From: Candidatus Magnetocorallium paracelense
GTDB taxonomy: Bacteria > Nitrospirota > Thermodesulfovibrionia > Thermodesulfovibrionales > Magnetobacteriaceae
Direction of reading: 5' to 3'
DNA length: 64,000 nucleotides
Assembly (NCBI GenBank): GCA_029001845.1
Contig: JAREWP010000077.1
Location: 1 to 64,000, forward strand
Each line of letters opens with the position of its first letter. Positions within the stretch are counted from its first letter, which is position 1. Both the position numbers and the translations under genes were made by a program. This document shows positions 55,654 through 63,766 of the stretch, in pieces. The notes under the pieces were generated by a model that did not search any database, was not told where the DNA came from, and saw only the letters and a list, made by a program, of their open reading frames with translations.

Positions 55654-57489
55654 TTGAAATTGAAGAGATTAATTCTATACAGCATTATAATATTATTACT
55701 CTTGTTCCTTTCGGGATGTGCATCTATTGGCGATTCCGATTATGGTTCCTGGGACAGTTACCGCTTCGCCGATATCTCGGACCCAATCCCTTTTCTCGAT
55801 ACAGGCGGACACAGAGGAAGGATTAATGATATTGTTGTCTCTAATGACGGCAGATACATCGTTTCTGCGTCCAATGACGGAACAGTGCGTGTTCTGAACA
55901 GCAAAACTTTAAAAGAAATAAAAAAAATAGCGTTTATCAGACCCGATATAACCGGAGGAATGGTCTATTCCGTAGCGCTCAGCCCCGATGAACACGATAT
56001 CGCCCTGGGCGGACTTCTGGAACATGGCTTGGGAGAGACCGGCAACAATATATTCATCTTCGATTTTGAAAGCGGCGAGCTTCACGGTTTGCTGAAATCC
56101 CACGAAGATGTTGTAAACGATCTTATTTACAGTAAAGACGGCAGATTTCTGGTATCCGCTTCAGCAGACAGTACCGTAAAGGTTTGGAATGTGGTTAACG
56201 ATTATGAATTACTGCACACTTTCAAAGAGCATAGAGAGAGTGTAAACGAAATTGCCGTATTTACTGTCGGAGACGATTACTACATTGTATCCGGCGGATC
56301 GGATGGAAGAATTTTCATCTACTCATTGGCTGAGAGACGTGTGTTAAAATCCATACGACAAAGCGGTGGAATCAGATTTATTGCTCTTAGTGACTCATAC
56401 ATTGCAGGAACGGAAGGCAATGAAAAGACTATAAATATTTATGATCACACCCTGAACCTCCTGTCAAAGATAAACACGGACTCTGTCCCTGCCGGTCTTG
56501 AATTTTCCAATGACGGTAAGCTGCTGCTAAGCTGTTTTGCTTCTCCGCCGTCGAGCTGTATTATTTACGATGTGGAAAACGATTTCCAAGTGGTAAGCAA
56601 ATTTAACGAACATAACAATCTCACTATAGCAGGGGCATTTGCAGATACCCAAAAAGTAGTAACCGGAGGCGGAAATGGTTTTGATATTTATGCATGGAAT
56701 GCCTTTAACGGAGATGTTACAGGATACTCCTCAGGCCAGGGCAATGCTGTATGGGCTGTAGCGACTATGGACAATAAGATCGCTTTTGGTTCCGTTCCAA
56801 TGGAACATGTCAACGAAAAAGCGCCTTTACGCAAGGTCTTTGATATGGAATCGCAGGAAATATACAATATTGAAGATGACTCCCTTTTTAAAAGGATCGA
56901 AACAGTTTTCGGGGATTATTCCCTGGATCACAGTGCATGTTCGGACCATAAAGGAACCGGCTCGATTCTGGAAATTAGAAGGAGCGGTGAAGTAGTTCAG
57001 TCCATTATTCGTAACAACTCTACAGGACTTATGCATTATACATATGGATTTAATAAAGAGGGATTGATTATATCCGGAGGAAGCGATGGTTACTTAACCG
57101 TTTATGATCGAAAAGGAAATGAGATCGCATCTTTGATCGGGCACAAAGGAGACATTCTCAGTCTTGCTCTGTCAGGAGACCGCCTTATATCAGGGAGCTC
57201 GGATAAGACGATTAAGTTGTGGGATCTCAGCGCTTTAAAATATTCGTCTAAGGGCGCGACTTATGAACTATTTCCTGAAATGACAATATTCGTAACTCAG
57301 AACAACGATTGGCTTGTATGGAACGAAAATGGTCTTTTTAGTGCTTCAGAGGGAGGCAAAAAATATATCGACTTCCGGACATCATACGGGCCGGCCGGGA
57401 TTAGCAAGTCTATTATTCCCTTTGGCGATATATATGAAGAATTTTGGCTCCACCGTTTTTGGTGCGGTGAGGGGATGTGCAAAAGATAA
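55654..57489 (+). CDS. WD40-repeat lipoprotein
   Basis: 611 residues if read from the TTG at 55654; a second TTG follows at 55660. The signal sequence LILYSIIILLLLFLSGC ends in a lipobox LSGC, so the protein is probably anchored by lipid. WD40-type repeats include GHRGRINDIVVSNDGRYIVS, SHEDVVNDLIYSKDGRFLVS, and GHKGDILSLALSGDRLISGS followed by SDKTIKLWDL. Such propellers act as interaction platforms; the partner is unknown. It does not share a transcript with the preceding propeller because of the terminator. No good ribosome site precedes the start, and it converges on the dehydrogenase gene. Confidence 0.75.
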   Translation: MKLKRLILYSIIILLLLFLSGCASIGDSDYGSWDSYRFADISDPIPFLDTGGHRGRINDIVVSNDGRYIVSASNDGTVRVLNSKTLKEIKKIAFIRPDITGGMVYSVALSPDEHDIALGGLLEHGLGETGNNIFIFDFESGELHGLLKSHEDVVNDLIYSKDGRFLVSASADSTVKVWNVVNDYELLHTFKEHRESVNEIAVFTVGDDYYIVSGGSDGRIFIYSLAERRVLKSIRQSGGIRFIALSDSYIAGTEGNEKTINIYDHTLNLLSKINTDSVPAGLEFSNDGKLLLSCFASPPSSCIIYDVENDFQVVSKFNEHNNLTIAGAFADTQKVVTGGGNGFDIYAWNAFNGDVTGYSSGQGNAVWAVATMDNKIAFGSVPMEHVNEKAPLRKVFDMESQEIYNIEDDSLFKRIETVFGDYSLDHSACSDHKGTGSILEIRRSGEVVQSIIRNNSTGLMHYTYGFNKEGLIISGGSDGYLTVYDRKGNEIASLIGHKGDILSLALSGDRLISGSSDKTIKLWDLSALKYSSKGATYELFPEMTIFVTQNNDWLVWNENGLFSASEGGKKYIDFRTSYGPAGISKSIIPFGDIYEEFWLHRFWCGEGMCKR

Positions 57490-57598
57490 ATTTCTGCTGA
57501 CAGGGGCCGGTTTAAAATTAATGATTTCTGTTATTCCTTTATAAGAGAAACCAGACAAAACATGAGGTTGTACGGCAGCACCCTGTCAACACTTTTAT

Positions 57599-58786
57599 TT
57601 ACACCCCTGCTCTTCGGAGCAGAATTTCCTTAATGTCATCTTTCTCAAGATGTACTGCATTATCTTTGCTTCCCGTTTTTTGCACTATTCTCTCAACATC
57701 TGCAGATGTTACTCCATAATCGCTCAATAAAGGCAGGTTAAGAGAGTTCGTCCACTCTTCTATTCTTTCGATCAGCAGACTGCATGCATCGTATGCCGAC
57801 AGATTGCTCTTTCCGGCTACCAGTCTTCCAATATCAGCGTACTTCTCCAATGCAGGGCCTCTGTCACTCTCTTTTTCCTTTAACCGATCGATATTTGTCT
57901 TCGTAGCCGAACCTACCAATGTACCGCATACAACACCGTGTGGTATATCGAAAAAGCCCCCCAAAACGGATGCAAATCCATGGACTACGCCAAGTCCGGC
58001 ATTAGCTAAAGTTATGCCGGACATTAAAGAAGCATAAGCAAGGGAAGCTCTTTTTTCAACATTTCCACACTCTGTCGTGCATAAAGGAATCAGACTCTCT
58101 TTTAGGGCATTGATTCCGGAGTAAGCCAGCGAATCGGTGACAGGTGAAGATTTTGGAGAAACATAAGATTCCAGCAATTGTGTAAAAGCATCCATTCCAC
58201 AAGCCGCTGTTATTGACGGAGGGCATGAAATCGCAAGCTCCGGGTCGACAACGGCAATGTCGGGAACAAGATTTTCATGTCTGAGAGATTTTTTAAAACC
58301 ACTATCACCTGTACGGCTTAAAACTGCATTCTTTGTTGCCTCGCTCCCTGTTCCGGCTGTCGTAGGAACGGCAATAAAGGGAACTTTCATGCCGCTGTGG
58401 GTTTTTGTACCAACGCCTTCCAGATAATCAAGCACCGATTCCTTATGAGGCAGCATTGCAGAGATCGCCTTACCTGCATCTATCGCACTTCCTCCTCCCA
58501 CCGCCGCCAATACATCAATATTTCTGTCGGCAAACTCTGTCACAGCCTGATCTACAAGCTCTGGCGAAGGTTCTCCGTTGACTGTAAAGGAATAAGTTTC
58601 AACAGCAAACTCCTTAAGCGATTTTGTCAGTTCGCTCCATCTCTCGGACTCCCTAAATGATTTCGCCCCTGTCACCAGCAAAACTCTCCTGCCTTTTTCC
58701 GATATAATTTTTCCAAGAGTTTTAGATACGCCTTGTCCAAAGTTGATCTTAGGCGCCCTTGCGAATATAAAGTCAGGTATTACCAT
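57599..58786 (-). CDS. Iron-containing alcohol dehydrogenase
   Basis: 395 residues. FGQGVSKTLGKIISEKGRRV and LAAVGGGSAIDAGKAISAML form the NAD(P) site, PFIAVPTTAGTGSEATKNAV the conserved loop, AACGMDAFTQLLESYVSP and VVHGFASVLGGFFDIPHGVV the metal region. In the classical enzymes the metal is held by Asp and three His; here the first His position is Gln (MDAFTQ), as in some subgroups related to maleylacetate reductases. Substrate unknown. It overlaps the ABM gene upstream by seven bases, so the two form an operon. Confidence 0.88.
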   Translation of the reverse strand: MVIPDFIFARAPKINFGQGVSKTLGKIISEKGRRVLLVTGAKSFRESERWSELTKSLKEFAVETYSFTVNGEPSPELVDQAVTEFADRNIDVLAAVGGGSAIDAGKAISAMLPHKESVLDYLEGVGTKTHSGMKVPFIAVPTTAGTGSEATKNAVLSRTGDSGFKKSLRHENLVPDIAVVDPELAISCPPSITAACGMDAFTQLLESYVSPKSSPVTDSLAYSGINALKESLIPLCTTECGNVEKRASLAYASLMSGITLANAGLGVVHGFASVLGGFFDIPHGVVCGTLVGSATKTNIDRLKEKESDRGPALEKYADIGRLVAGKSNLSAYDACSLLIERIEEWTNSLNLPLLSDYGVTSADVERIVQKTGSKDNAVHLEKDDIKEILLRRAGV

Positions 58787-59088
58787 TTGCTTCTGTCCTT
58801 TGGAGAAATGACTGTATGAGGCACTCCCTCACGAGGTTTCGCCATCCATGAAGCGACTGTTTCTTTCCATTCAAGGTAGTGAGCCGTCTCCTTATGGGCG
58901 TCTACAGCCTCTTTAGACTCAAAAGCCTCATAAAGCATAAATCTTGTCGCGTCATTTGAGCATTGCAGGAAATCGAATCTGATATTCCCCTTTTCCTGCA
59001 ATGAACCGTTATGATTTTTTATCGTTGCTTCGATAAAATCATCGATATGCTCTTCTTTTACATAGACCGTTACACTGGTGACTATCAT
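58780..59088 (-). CDS. ABM-domain (antibiotic biosynthesis monooxygenase-like) protein
   Basis: 102 residues from the ATG at 59088, chosen because AAAAAGGAGG lies 11 bases upstream; an earlier ATG at 59118 would place the ribosome site inside the gene. Features: VTSVTVYVKEEHIDDFIEAT, LQCSNDATRFMLYEAFES, KEAVDAHKETAHYLEWKETV. This is the dimeric ferredoxin-like ABM fold seen in YgiN and LsrG, which act on quinols or the AI-2 signal. Its operon with an iron alcohol dehydrogenase suggests a shared small-molecule pathway. Confidence 0.85.
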   Translation of the reverse strand: MIVTSVTVYVKEEHIDDFIEATIKNHNGSLQEKGNIRFDFLQCSNDATRFMLYEAFESKEAVDAHKETAHYLEWKETVASWMAKPREGVPHTVISPKDRSKW

Positions 59089-59158
59089 GTCTCGGAATCC
59101 TCCTTTTTTTTGATACAAATATATGATATAATATTTTAGTTGTTAATTTATAGTATAA

Positions 59159-59602
59159 ATGAAGATTATCGCTCAAAACAGGAAGGCCTTTCACGACTAT
59201 CACATAGAAGAGAAGATAGAAGCCGGTATAAGCTTGAAAGGTACTGAGGTTAAATCAATAAAAGAGGGAAAGGTAAATCTGAAAGAGAGTTATGTAACTA
59301 TCAAAGACTATGAAGCATTGCTGTTGAATTGTCATGTCAGCCATTATAGCCATGGCAATATAATGAACCACGAGCCTGTAAGAGCAAGGAAGCTCCTGTT
59401 GCACAAACGAGAGATATCGAAGCTCCATGGCAAGATCAGGGAGAAGGGATATACACTGATTCCTCTAAAGGTCTATCTCAAAGGTCCCTACATAAAAGCC
59501 GAGATAGGCATAGCCAAGGGAAAGAGGGTCTATGAAAAAAGAGAGCGAATTAAAGAGAGGGAGGCAGACAGAGAAATAGAGCGTGCAATGAAACCGAGAT
59601 GA
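59159..59602 (+). CDS. smpB: SsrA-binding protein SmpB
   Basis: 147 residues. MKIIAQNRKAFHDYHIEEKI, EAGISLKGTEVKSIKEGKVN, ALLLNCHVSHYSHGNIMNHE, RARKLLLHKREISKLHGKI and the basic tail KRVYEKRERIKEREADREIE are all diagnostic. It binds tmRNA and rescues stalled ribosomes. Its partner RNA is encoded about 100 bases downstream. Nothing like a ribosome site precedes the ATG, and the divergent promoter region is only about 70 bases, so the message may be nearly leaderless. Confidence 0.95.
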   Translation: MKIIAQNRKAFHDYHIEEKIEAGISLKGTEVKSIKEGKVNLKESYVTIKDYEALLLNCHVSHYSHGNIMNHEPVRARKLLLHKREISKLHGKIREKGYTLIPLKVYLKGPYIKAEIGIAKGKRVYEKRERIKEREADREIERAMKPR

Positions 59603-59706
59603 AATTTATTTTCTACTAGTGTTTAGCCCTATAATTATGAATAGTTAACCGGTATAATTTTTCTAACACACAATATTATTATAATAACATCATATATTTA
59701 ATAAAG

Positions 59707-60052
59707 GGGGGCGTATGGATTCGACGGGGGTTGCGAGATTTAGGTTGCATGTCGTGGTTCCGTCACCACGTTAAAAGGCGGGCAAACATATAATTGCCAA
59801 CGATGAATTGGCCCTCGCTGCTTAGATAAAAGTAGCGCGCTGCTTCGGAAATGCCTGTTATTCGAAGTTAGCGTCATAATACAGGCTGGCAGAGGATGAT
59901 GTCCTTAAACCCTCTGTGAGATTTAAGGAATAGAGTTATAAGGAGCCTGTTAGTCGGCGCCCTATATCTTGAACTTTAAAAGACTGACTAAGCATGTAGT
60001 GGCCTGAATGTAGTGCTTTCGGACGCGGGTTCGATTCCCGCCGCCTCCACCA
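59707..60052 (+). ncRNA. ssrA: Transfer-messenger RNA (tmRNA)
   Basis: The 5' end GGGGGCGTATGGATTCGACG and the 3' end GGTTCGATTCCCGCCGCCTC plus CACCA pair as the tRNA-like domain (GGGGGCG with CGCCTCC, one G-U), with encoded CCA. The tag frame ends ANDELALAA followed by TAG at about 59804-59827, preceded in phase by codons for AGKHII. A hairpin CGTGGTTCCGTCACCACG lies just before the tag, and the remaining interior should contain pseudoknots. It is adjacent to smpB. Confidence 0.93.
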
Positions 60053-60098
60053 TCATTTTCCCTTTAAAATCAATAACTTAGCTTCTTTTAAAGTAAGT

Positions 60099-60201
60099 TC
60101 TCAAAAAGTTGAGGTCTTTGAAAAAGACCCCCCTCACCCTAACCCTCTCCCCTGGGGGAGAGGATTGAGGTGAGGGGGAGAATTACCTCAACTTTTTGAG
60201 A
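60099..60201. repeat. Nested palindrome: 17-base inverted ends around a CTCTCCCC hairpin
   Basis: TCTCAAAAAGTTGAGGT (60099-60115) and ACCTCAACTTTTTGAGA (60185-60201) are exact reverse complements. Inside is CCCTCACCCTAACCCTCTCC, CCTGGGGG AGAGG, GAGGTGAGGGGG, the same hairpin class as at 19795 and 29380. Confidence 0.75.
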
Positions 60202-60304
60202 TGTTGCCTTTTAAACCCTCAAAAAACCGTGGACAGACTATTTTAGTGAATGGTTTTGATACTTTATAAAGCACACCCTATAATTGTATCAGAATAATAC
60301 AACA

Positions 60305-60454
60305 GTGCAACATAAAAAACTTAAAGCAACAAAACCCCGCCTCCCGAAAGAAGCTCTCGATTTACTCAGAAAGGCAAAACCTCAGACCTCGAAAAAGGGC
60401 AAGAGGGGATATGACCGGAAGAGGGACAAGGATGTTTCCATATTTTCAGAATAA
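60305..60454 (+). CDS. Possible small basic protein
   Basis: 49 residues from GTG: QHKKLKATKPRLPKEALDLL, RKAKPQTSKKGKRGYDRKRD, KDVSIFSE. Very Lys/Arg-rich with a regular composition that suggests real coding, but no ribosome site and no family recognised. The following stretch to 60866 shows no gene I can name. Confidence 0.35.
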   Translation: MQHKKLKATKPRLPKEALDLLRKAKPQTSKKGKRGYDRKRDKDVSIFSE

Positions 60455-60866
60455 TGCCAAAATGAAAATTCGGCTATTATTGTTTTCAGCCCTGAAAGTA
60501 TGAAATACTGCTATACAAGGCAAACGCTCCAAGCCTCACTTATGATCAAGATCACTTGATTTCTGTGAAGCTATGGATCATTCTCTATTGCTACATTTTC
60601 AGCATTGGTCATGGCTTCTGAGGATGAATTTCCACAGGCGACAGCTATAGCCATAACTTTTGTGGTCATTCCTTCATACCATGCGATAATCTACATCTAT
60701 CCATCCCGATCCCGGATTTTTAAACGAATGAGATGAGAAGCTCTGCTCTCCATATACCGTAATACCACTATTCCACTTCACCGATAGCGCGTCTTGTAAA
60801 TATTAGGAAGGGAAAATGAAGTGAAGCTCATAATTTATCAGAAAAGCTGATATAGGAATTGATTTG

Positions 60867-61973
60867 CTAAGTAGAAATGTTGCTTTCACTTAAATCGAAC
60901 TTTCTTTTTAAATTATTTAAGTAGCTGTGTTTGATTTTTTTGTCATGCTGTAGTCTCCCAACAACAATGCCGGGAGCTATATTAATTTTCTTTGCAAAAG
61001 ACTTTACCGAATGCTCTGTAAATTTTCCTGTCTCTATAAAATTTTTATATTCATCTTCATTTATTAGAAAATTTGCCGCAAATTGATTAGCCTGTTTTTC
61101 GTCAGCGGTTATTTCCATCTTCCTTTCATCAAGGAAACGTTCTTTCTTCCCGTGTAAGAGAATATGAGCAGCTTCATGAAAAAAAGTAAACCAGAAATGA
61201 TCATCTGATTTGTGTCGTAAACTCAATATAATTAGAGCCTTATCTTTAGAAAGCCATTGAGTAGCACCGCTTAAATGTGTTTTAGGAAGTTCTGCGACAA
61301 ATAATAAGGCTACGCCTGACTGTCTACAAAGTTCTTTCATCCTGTTCTCAAAATCTACAGGGGACTTTACTGTGAATGATCTGATTTCTTTTAGAGCCTT
61401 TTTAAAATTGTTTTTATTATATTTCTCTGTAAAAACATTATCAGCTTTCATATGTCCAACCCTCAACCATGCAGTGACGGATTCAGGCGCACTTGTAAAT
61501 GAAGCCGATTTTTTAAAAGCTACTTCCATTGATTGGAACTCTTTTTCCCAAGCATCAACAGAACCTACACCCAAAAAATTAAGTAATTTTTCAACACAAT
61601 CTGCTTCATCTACAGGTTTTTCAATAATTCCTCTTTTAATAAGCTTTGTAATAGGGAAACTTTTAGCCCATGATGACTTTTTTTTAAGTTCTTCACGAGC
61701 CTTTGTTTTTGCTTCATGCAAACGGTAGAAGGACTCTAAGTTATTCCAAACAGATGCAGAAACCCCAAGCACTCTTTCCAGTTGTATTGCAGTTGCCGGA
61801 TTAATTGGGGCTTTCCCGCTTATAATATGACTTATTGTTTTCTCTGACAAGCTACAACGTTTTGCCAGCTCTGCCTTTTTTATTCCGCGAGCTTGCAGAG
61901 TTTCCTCCAATATTTCACCGGGATAAACAAAATAATCAGGATTGAATTGATTTATTTGATCTATATATTTCAT
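60867..61973 (-). CDS. HigA-type antitoxin fused to an ImmA/IrrE metallopeptidase
   Basis: 368 residues. The XRE helix-turn-helix at about 15-70 reads GEILEETLQARGIKKAELAK, then CSLSEKTISHIISGKAPINP, the HigA/VapI style. The C-terminal half has FTFFHEAAHILLHGKKE, the HExxH zinc motif, followed by EKQANQFAANFLI with the third ligand region, as in ImmA/IrrE proteases that cleave repressors. The start overlaps the higB stop by one base. Together they form a toxin-antitoxin operon whose antitoxin may carry its own protease. A near-identical internal fragment lies at 53561. Confidence 0.88.
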   Translation of the reverse strand: MKYIDQINQFNPDYFVYPGEILEETLQARGIKKAELAKRCSLSEKTISHIISGKAPINPATAIQLERVLGVSASVWNNLESFYRLHEAKTKAREELKKKSSWAKSFPITKLIKRGIIEKPVDEADCVEKLLNFLGVGSVDAWEKEFQSMEVAFKKSASFTSAPESVTAWLRVGHMKADNVFTEKYNKNNFKKALKEIRSFTVKSPVDFENRMKELCRQSGVALLFVAELPKTHLSGATQWLSKDKALIILSLRHKSDDHFWFTFFHEAAHILLHGKKERFLDERKMEITADEKQANQFAANFLINEDEYKNFIETGKFTEHSVKSFAKKINIAPGIVVGRLQHDKKIKHSYLNNLKRKFDLSESNIST

Positions 61974-62308
61974 TAGTGATAATCTATAACGCCTAAAATC
62001 TTTATACTGTCAACTTTAGTTAAAATAATCCCTTTGTCGTCATCGTAAGGCAAAGGATTATGATTTGGTATAAAGACCAGTCTGTAATTTGAAATTAAAT
62101 CTACAGCGAATTCATTCTTTCTTGAACCTGATAACTCGTGCCTTCTTTCAGGGGGGAGATGTGAAACATCGGCTAAAGTGGGTGCTGCTTTTAGTACCAT
62201 CATGCGCCGCTTTATGGCGCATCCTCTTACCTTGCCGTATTCTTTTATTAGCTCCCTCTCCGAATTAAATGTTCTCTCTAATTTCTTTGTCTTAAAGGTT
62301 ATATTCAT
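61973..62308 (-). CDS. higB: HigB/RelE-family toxin
   Basis: 111 residues: MNITFKTKKLERTFNSEREL, GKVRGCAIKRRMMVLKAAPT, LPPERRHELSGSRKNEFAVD and NYRLVFIPNHNPLP. The order toxin-antitoxin and the one-base overlap are typical of higBA. In the family, HigB is a ribosome-dependent mRNA endonuclease. The sequence is longer than the minimal HigB by about 15 residues but has no obvious extra domain. Confidence 0.85.
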   Translation of the reverse strand: MNITFKTKKLERTFNSERELIKEYGKVRGCAIKRRMMVLKAAPTLADVSHLPPERRHELSGSRKNEFAVDLISNYRLVFIPNHNPLPYDDDKGIILTKVDSIKILGVIDYH

Positions 62309-62469
62309 AATTATAATTTATCTTTACCAATTTAGTAAAGAGTTTTTCGTCAGTCTAACATAATAGTTTCATGAATGTAAACAATCAATACAATAAGAAA
62401 GATGATATTGTTTAAATAATATCGTGATATTATCAGCGGGATGCAGAGGTTTTATTAGTTCAAATTTCA

Positions 62470-62702
62470 TTAGGACTTTAATCTGACAAATGATGATTGA
62501 TCTGTGTACCCTAAGACTCCTGCTATGTCTGTCATAAGTCCATACACTTTATCAAAGATTTTCAATGTCTTAAATCCACACTCTTCACCTGCCCTGATCA
62601 TCTCTTATTGGATGTTTTAAGGTCAATTTCACTGATATAATCAGTTACAATTGTTTTGTCCTCAAGCAGAATTCCCTCTTGTAAATACGTTAAGTTTTTC
62701 AT
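62470..62702 (-). pseudogene. Decayed gene of unknown function
   Basis: From an ATG at 62702 preceded by TTGGAGGTAAA, the frame reads MKNLTYLQEGILLEDKTIVT, DYISEIDLKTSNKR and stops. The next phase continues EMIRAGEECGFKTLKIFDKV, YGLMTDIAGVLGYTDQSSFV RLKS to a stop at 62470. One frameshift separates the halves. The ribosome site shows it was once translated. No family recognised with certainty. Confidence 0.45.
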
Positions 62703-62705
62703 TTT

Positions 62706-62869
62706 ACCTCCAAGATAAGGAAGCCGCAGAAATGCTTAAAGTATCTGAGCCTACTATCTGGAGGCTTTTAAAAGAAGGTAAACTACGCATTCCATCATGC
62801 TGCCGAATATATCTATTGTGTTGTGTTTATGACCATGTGCAATATATAATAAAGTCATGGCAGTTATAA
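62706..62869 (+). pseudogene. Remnant of an excisionase-type helix-turn-helix gene
   Basis: DKEAAEMLKVSEPTIWRLLK EGKLRI is a good helix_turn_helix_17 (MerR/Xis-like) core, but the 5' end collides with the minus-strand gene and after RIPSCC the typical ending is lost. Confidence 0.5.
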
Positions 62870-63195
62870 CCATACCAAGGGCATTAAGTGACAAGCTCGG
62901 CGAAGAGGCAACAGACGCCCTTGTTGATGTAATTAATAAGATTGAGCCTGATAACGGGAAAATAAAGGCCGAACTTACCAAAGAGCTTGTAACCAGGGAT
63001 ATATTCGATGAAAGAATGAAATCCCTTGAGAGTAAAATAGAGTCCTTTGTTACCAAAGCCGAGTTCTTGGAAGAGAGTGGTAAAACGAATGAAAGAATAA
63101 CCAGAGTTGAAGGAGAACTCAAGCTCATGCGCTGGATGATGGGCATTATAATTGCCGGAGTTGTCTCTCTTATTATGAAAGCATTCTTCATGTAA
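62857..63195 (+). CDS. Coiled-coil protein with C-terminal membrane anchor (DUF1640-like)
   Basis: 112 residues: AVITIPRALSDKLGEEATDA LVDVINKIEP, then a coiled coil KAELTKELVTRDIFDERMKS, LESKIESFVTKAEF, and a final membrane segment MMGIIIAGVVSLIMKAFFM. The opening and architecture suit the small coiled-coil/TM family often found in multiple copies in anaerobes. It is paralogous to 33148-33465. No strong ribosome site. Function unknown. Confidence 0.7.
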   Translation: MAVITIPRALSDKLGEEATDALVDVINKIEPDNGKIKAELTKELVTRDIFDERMKSLESKIESFVTKAEFLEESGKTNERITRVEGELKLMRWMMGIIIAGVVSLIMKAFFM

Positions 63196-63243
63196 TATTC
63201 CTCAATAAAGTCCTTTTTTTTAACCTTTGCTAAATCTGCTGCA

Positions 63244-63432
63244 ATGTCACAGATAGAAATCTTTCAGAAGATACTTAAAGGCAAAACAAAATTAATCAAT
63301 CTCAAGGTTAGTCCTGTTTTATTACAAATGATCGATGAGACTATAAGTAGTGATGATGAGGTGTCCAGCAGAACTGAGCTCATAGAAAGATGCTTGTTAA
63401 AATACTTAGAAGGAAAGGTAAATTATAAATAG
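63244..63432 (+). CDS. Ribbon-helix-helix (CopG-like) protein
   Basis: 62 residues: KLINLKVSPVLLQMIDETIS provides a beta strand then helix, and VSSRTELIERCLLKYLEGKV the second helix with the SRTELI turn, the ribbon-helix-helix layout of Arc/MetJ/CopG regulators. No toxin follows. It may be an orphan antitoxin or a small regulator. No clear ribosome site. Confidence 0.65.
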   Translation: MSQIEIFQKILKGKTKLINLKVSPVLLQMIDETISSDDEVSSRTELIERCLLKYLEGKVNYK

Positions 63433-63436
63433 ATAA

Positions 63437-63571
63437 TCAATGTCATTAACTTAAGGAGCAAAGCACCTTTCGCCTTCAGCGGCTAAACTCGAAGGCTCCG
63501 CTTCGCTGCGCCTTCTCAGACATGACCCGCTTCCGTCGGAAGGTGCTTCACCCCTTAAGTTAATGGTATTG
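63437..63571. repeat. MITE-like element with about 30-base inverted ends
   Basis: The left end AATGTCATTAACTTAAGGAG then CAAAGCACCTT is matched by the right end AAGGTGCTTCACCCCTTAAG then TTAATGGTATT (about 26 of 31 positions as reverse complement). The middle is G+C-rich (GAAGGCTCCGCTTCGCTGCG) with no gene. Half copies are seen at about 4622 (TGTCATTAACTTA) and 43378 (ATGACATTAATTTAAGGAAC). Confidence 0.7.
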
Positions 63572-63579
63572 AATAGATA

Positions 63580-63725
63580 ATGGAAAAATTCTATACTGTC
63601 AAGGAAGTGGCAGAAATATTAAGAGCTGCCAGATCAACAATTTATACTCATATGAAAAGAGGAGAATTAACACCTTACTCGAAAAGGCTATAGAAGACTT
63701 GCTAAAGAAATACGAAAAGAAATAA
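63580..63725 (+). pseudogene. Excisionase-type helix-turn-helix gene, frameshifted
   Basis: MEKFYTVKEVAEILRAARST IYTHMKRGELTPY is a clean helix_turn_helix_17 start, then a stop after SKRL. In the next phase the normal family ending EKAIEDLLKKYEKK-stop follows at once. A small deletion or frameshift removed the middle. Confidence 0.65.
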
Positions 63726-63766
63726 CCACACCATTAATTATAAAGGGGGCCATTGAGGAGCCAAGA

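Noticed and set aside
55608-55826. 72-codon frame overlapping the start of the WD40 lipoprotein
   Set aside because: The other phase gives a clear lipobox and WD40 repeats; this one shows no features.
59110-59132. Sigma-70 promoter for smpB (TTGATA ... TATAAT)
   Set aside because: The two hexamers are only 11 bases apart, too close for a functional pair.
60455-60866. Minus-strand frame with MTTKVMAIAVACGNSSSEAM
   Set aside because: Short, no ribosome site, stops on both sides and no family recognised; could be a decayed gene but cannot be supported.
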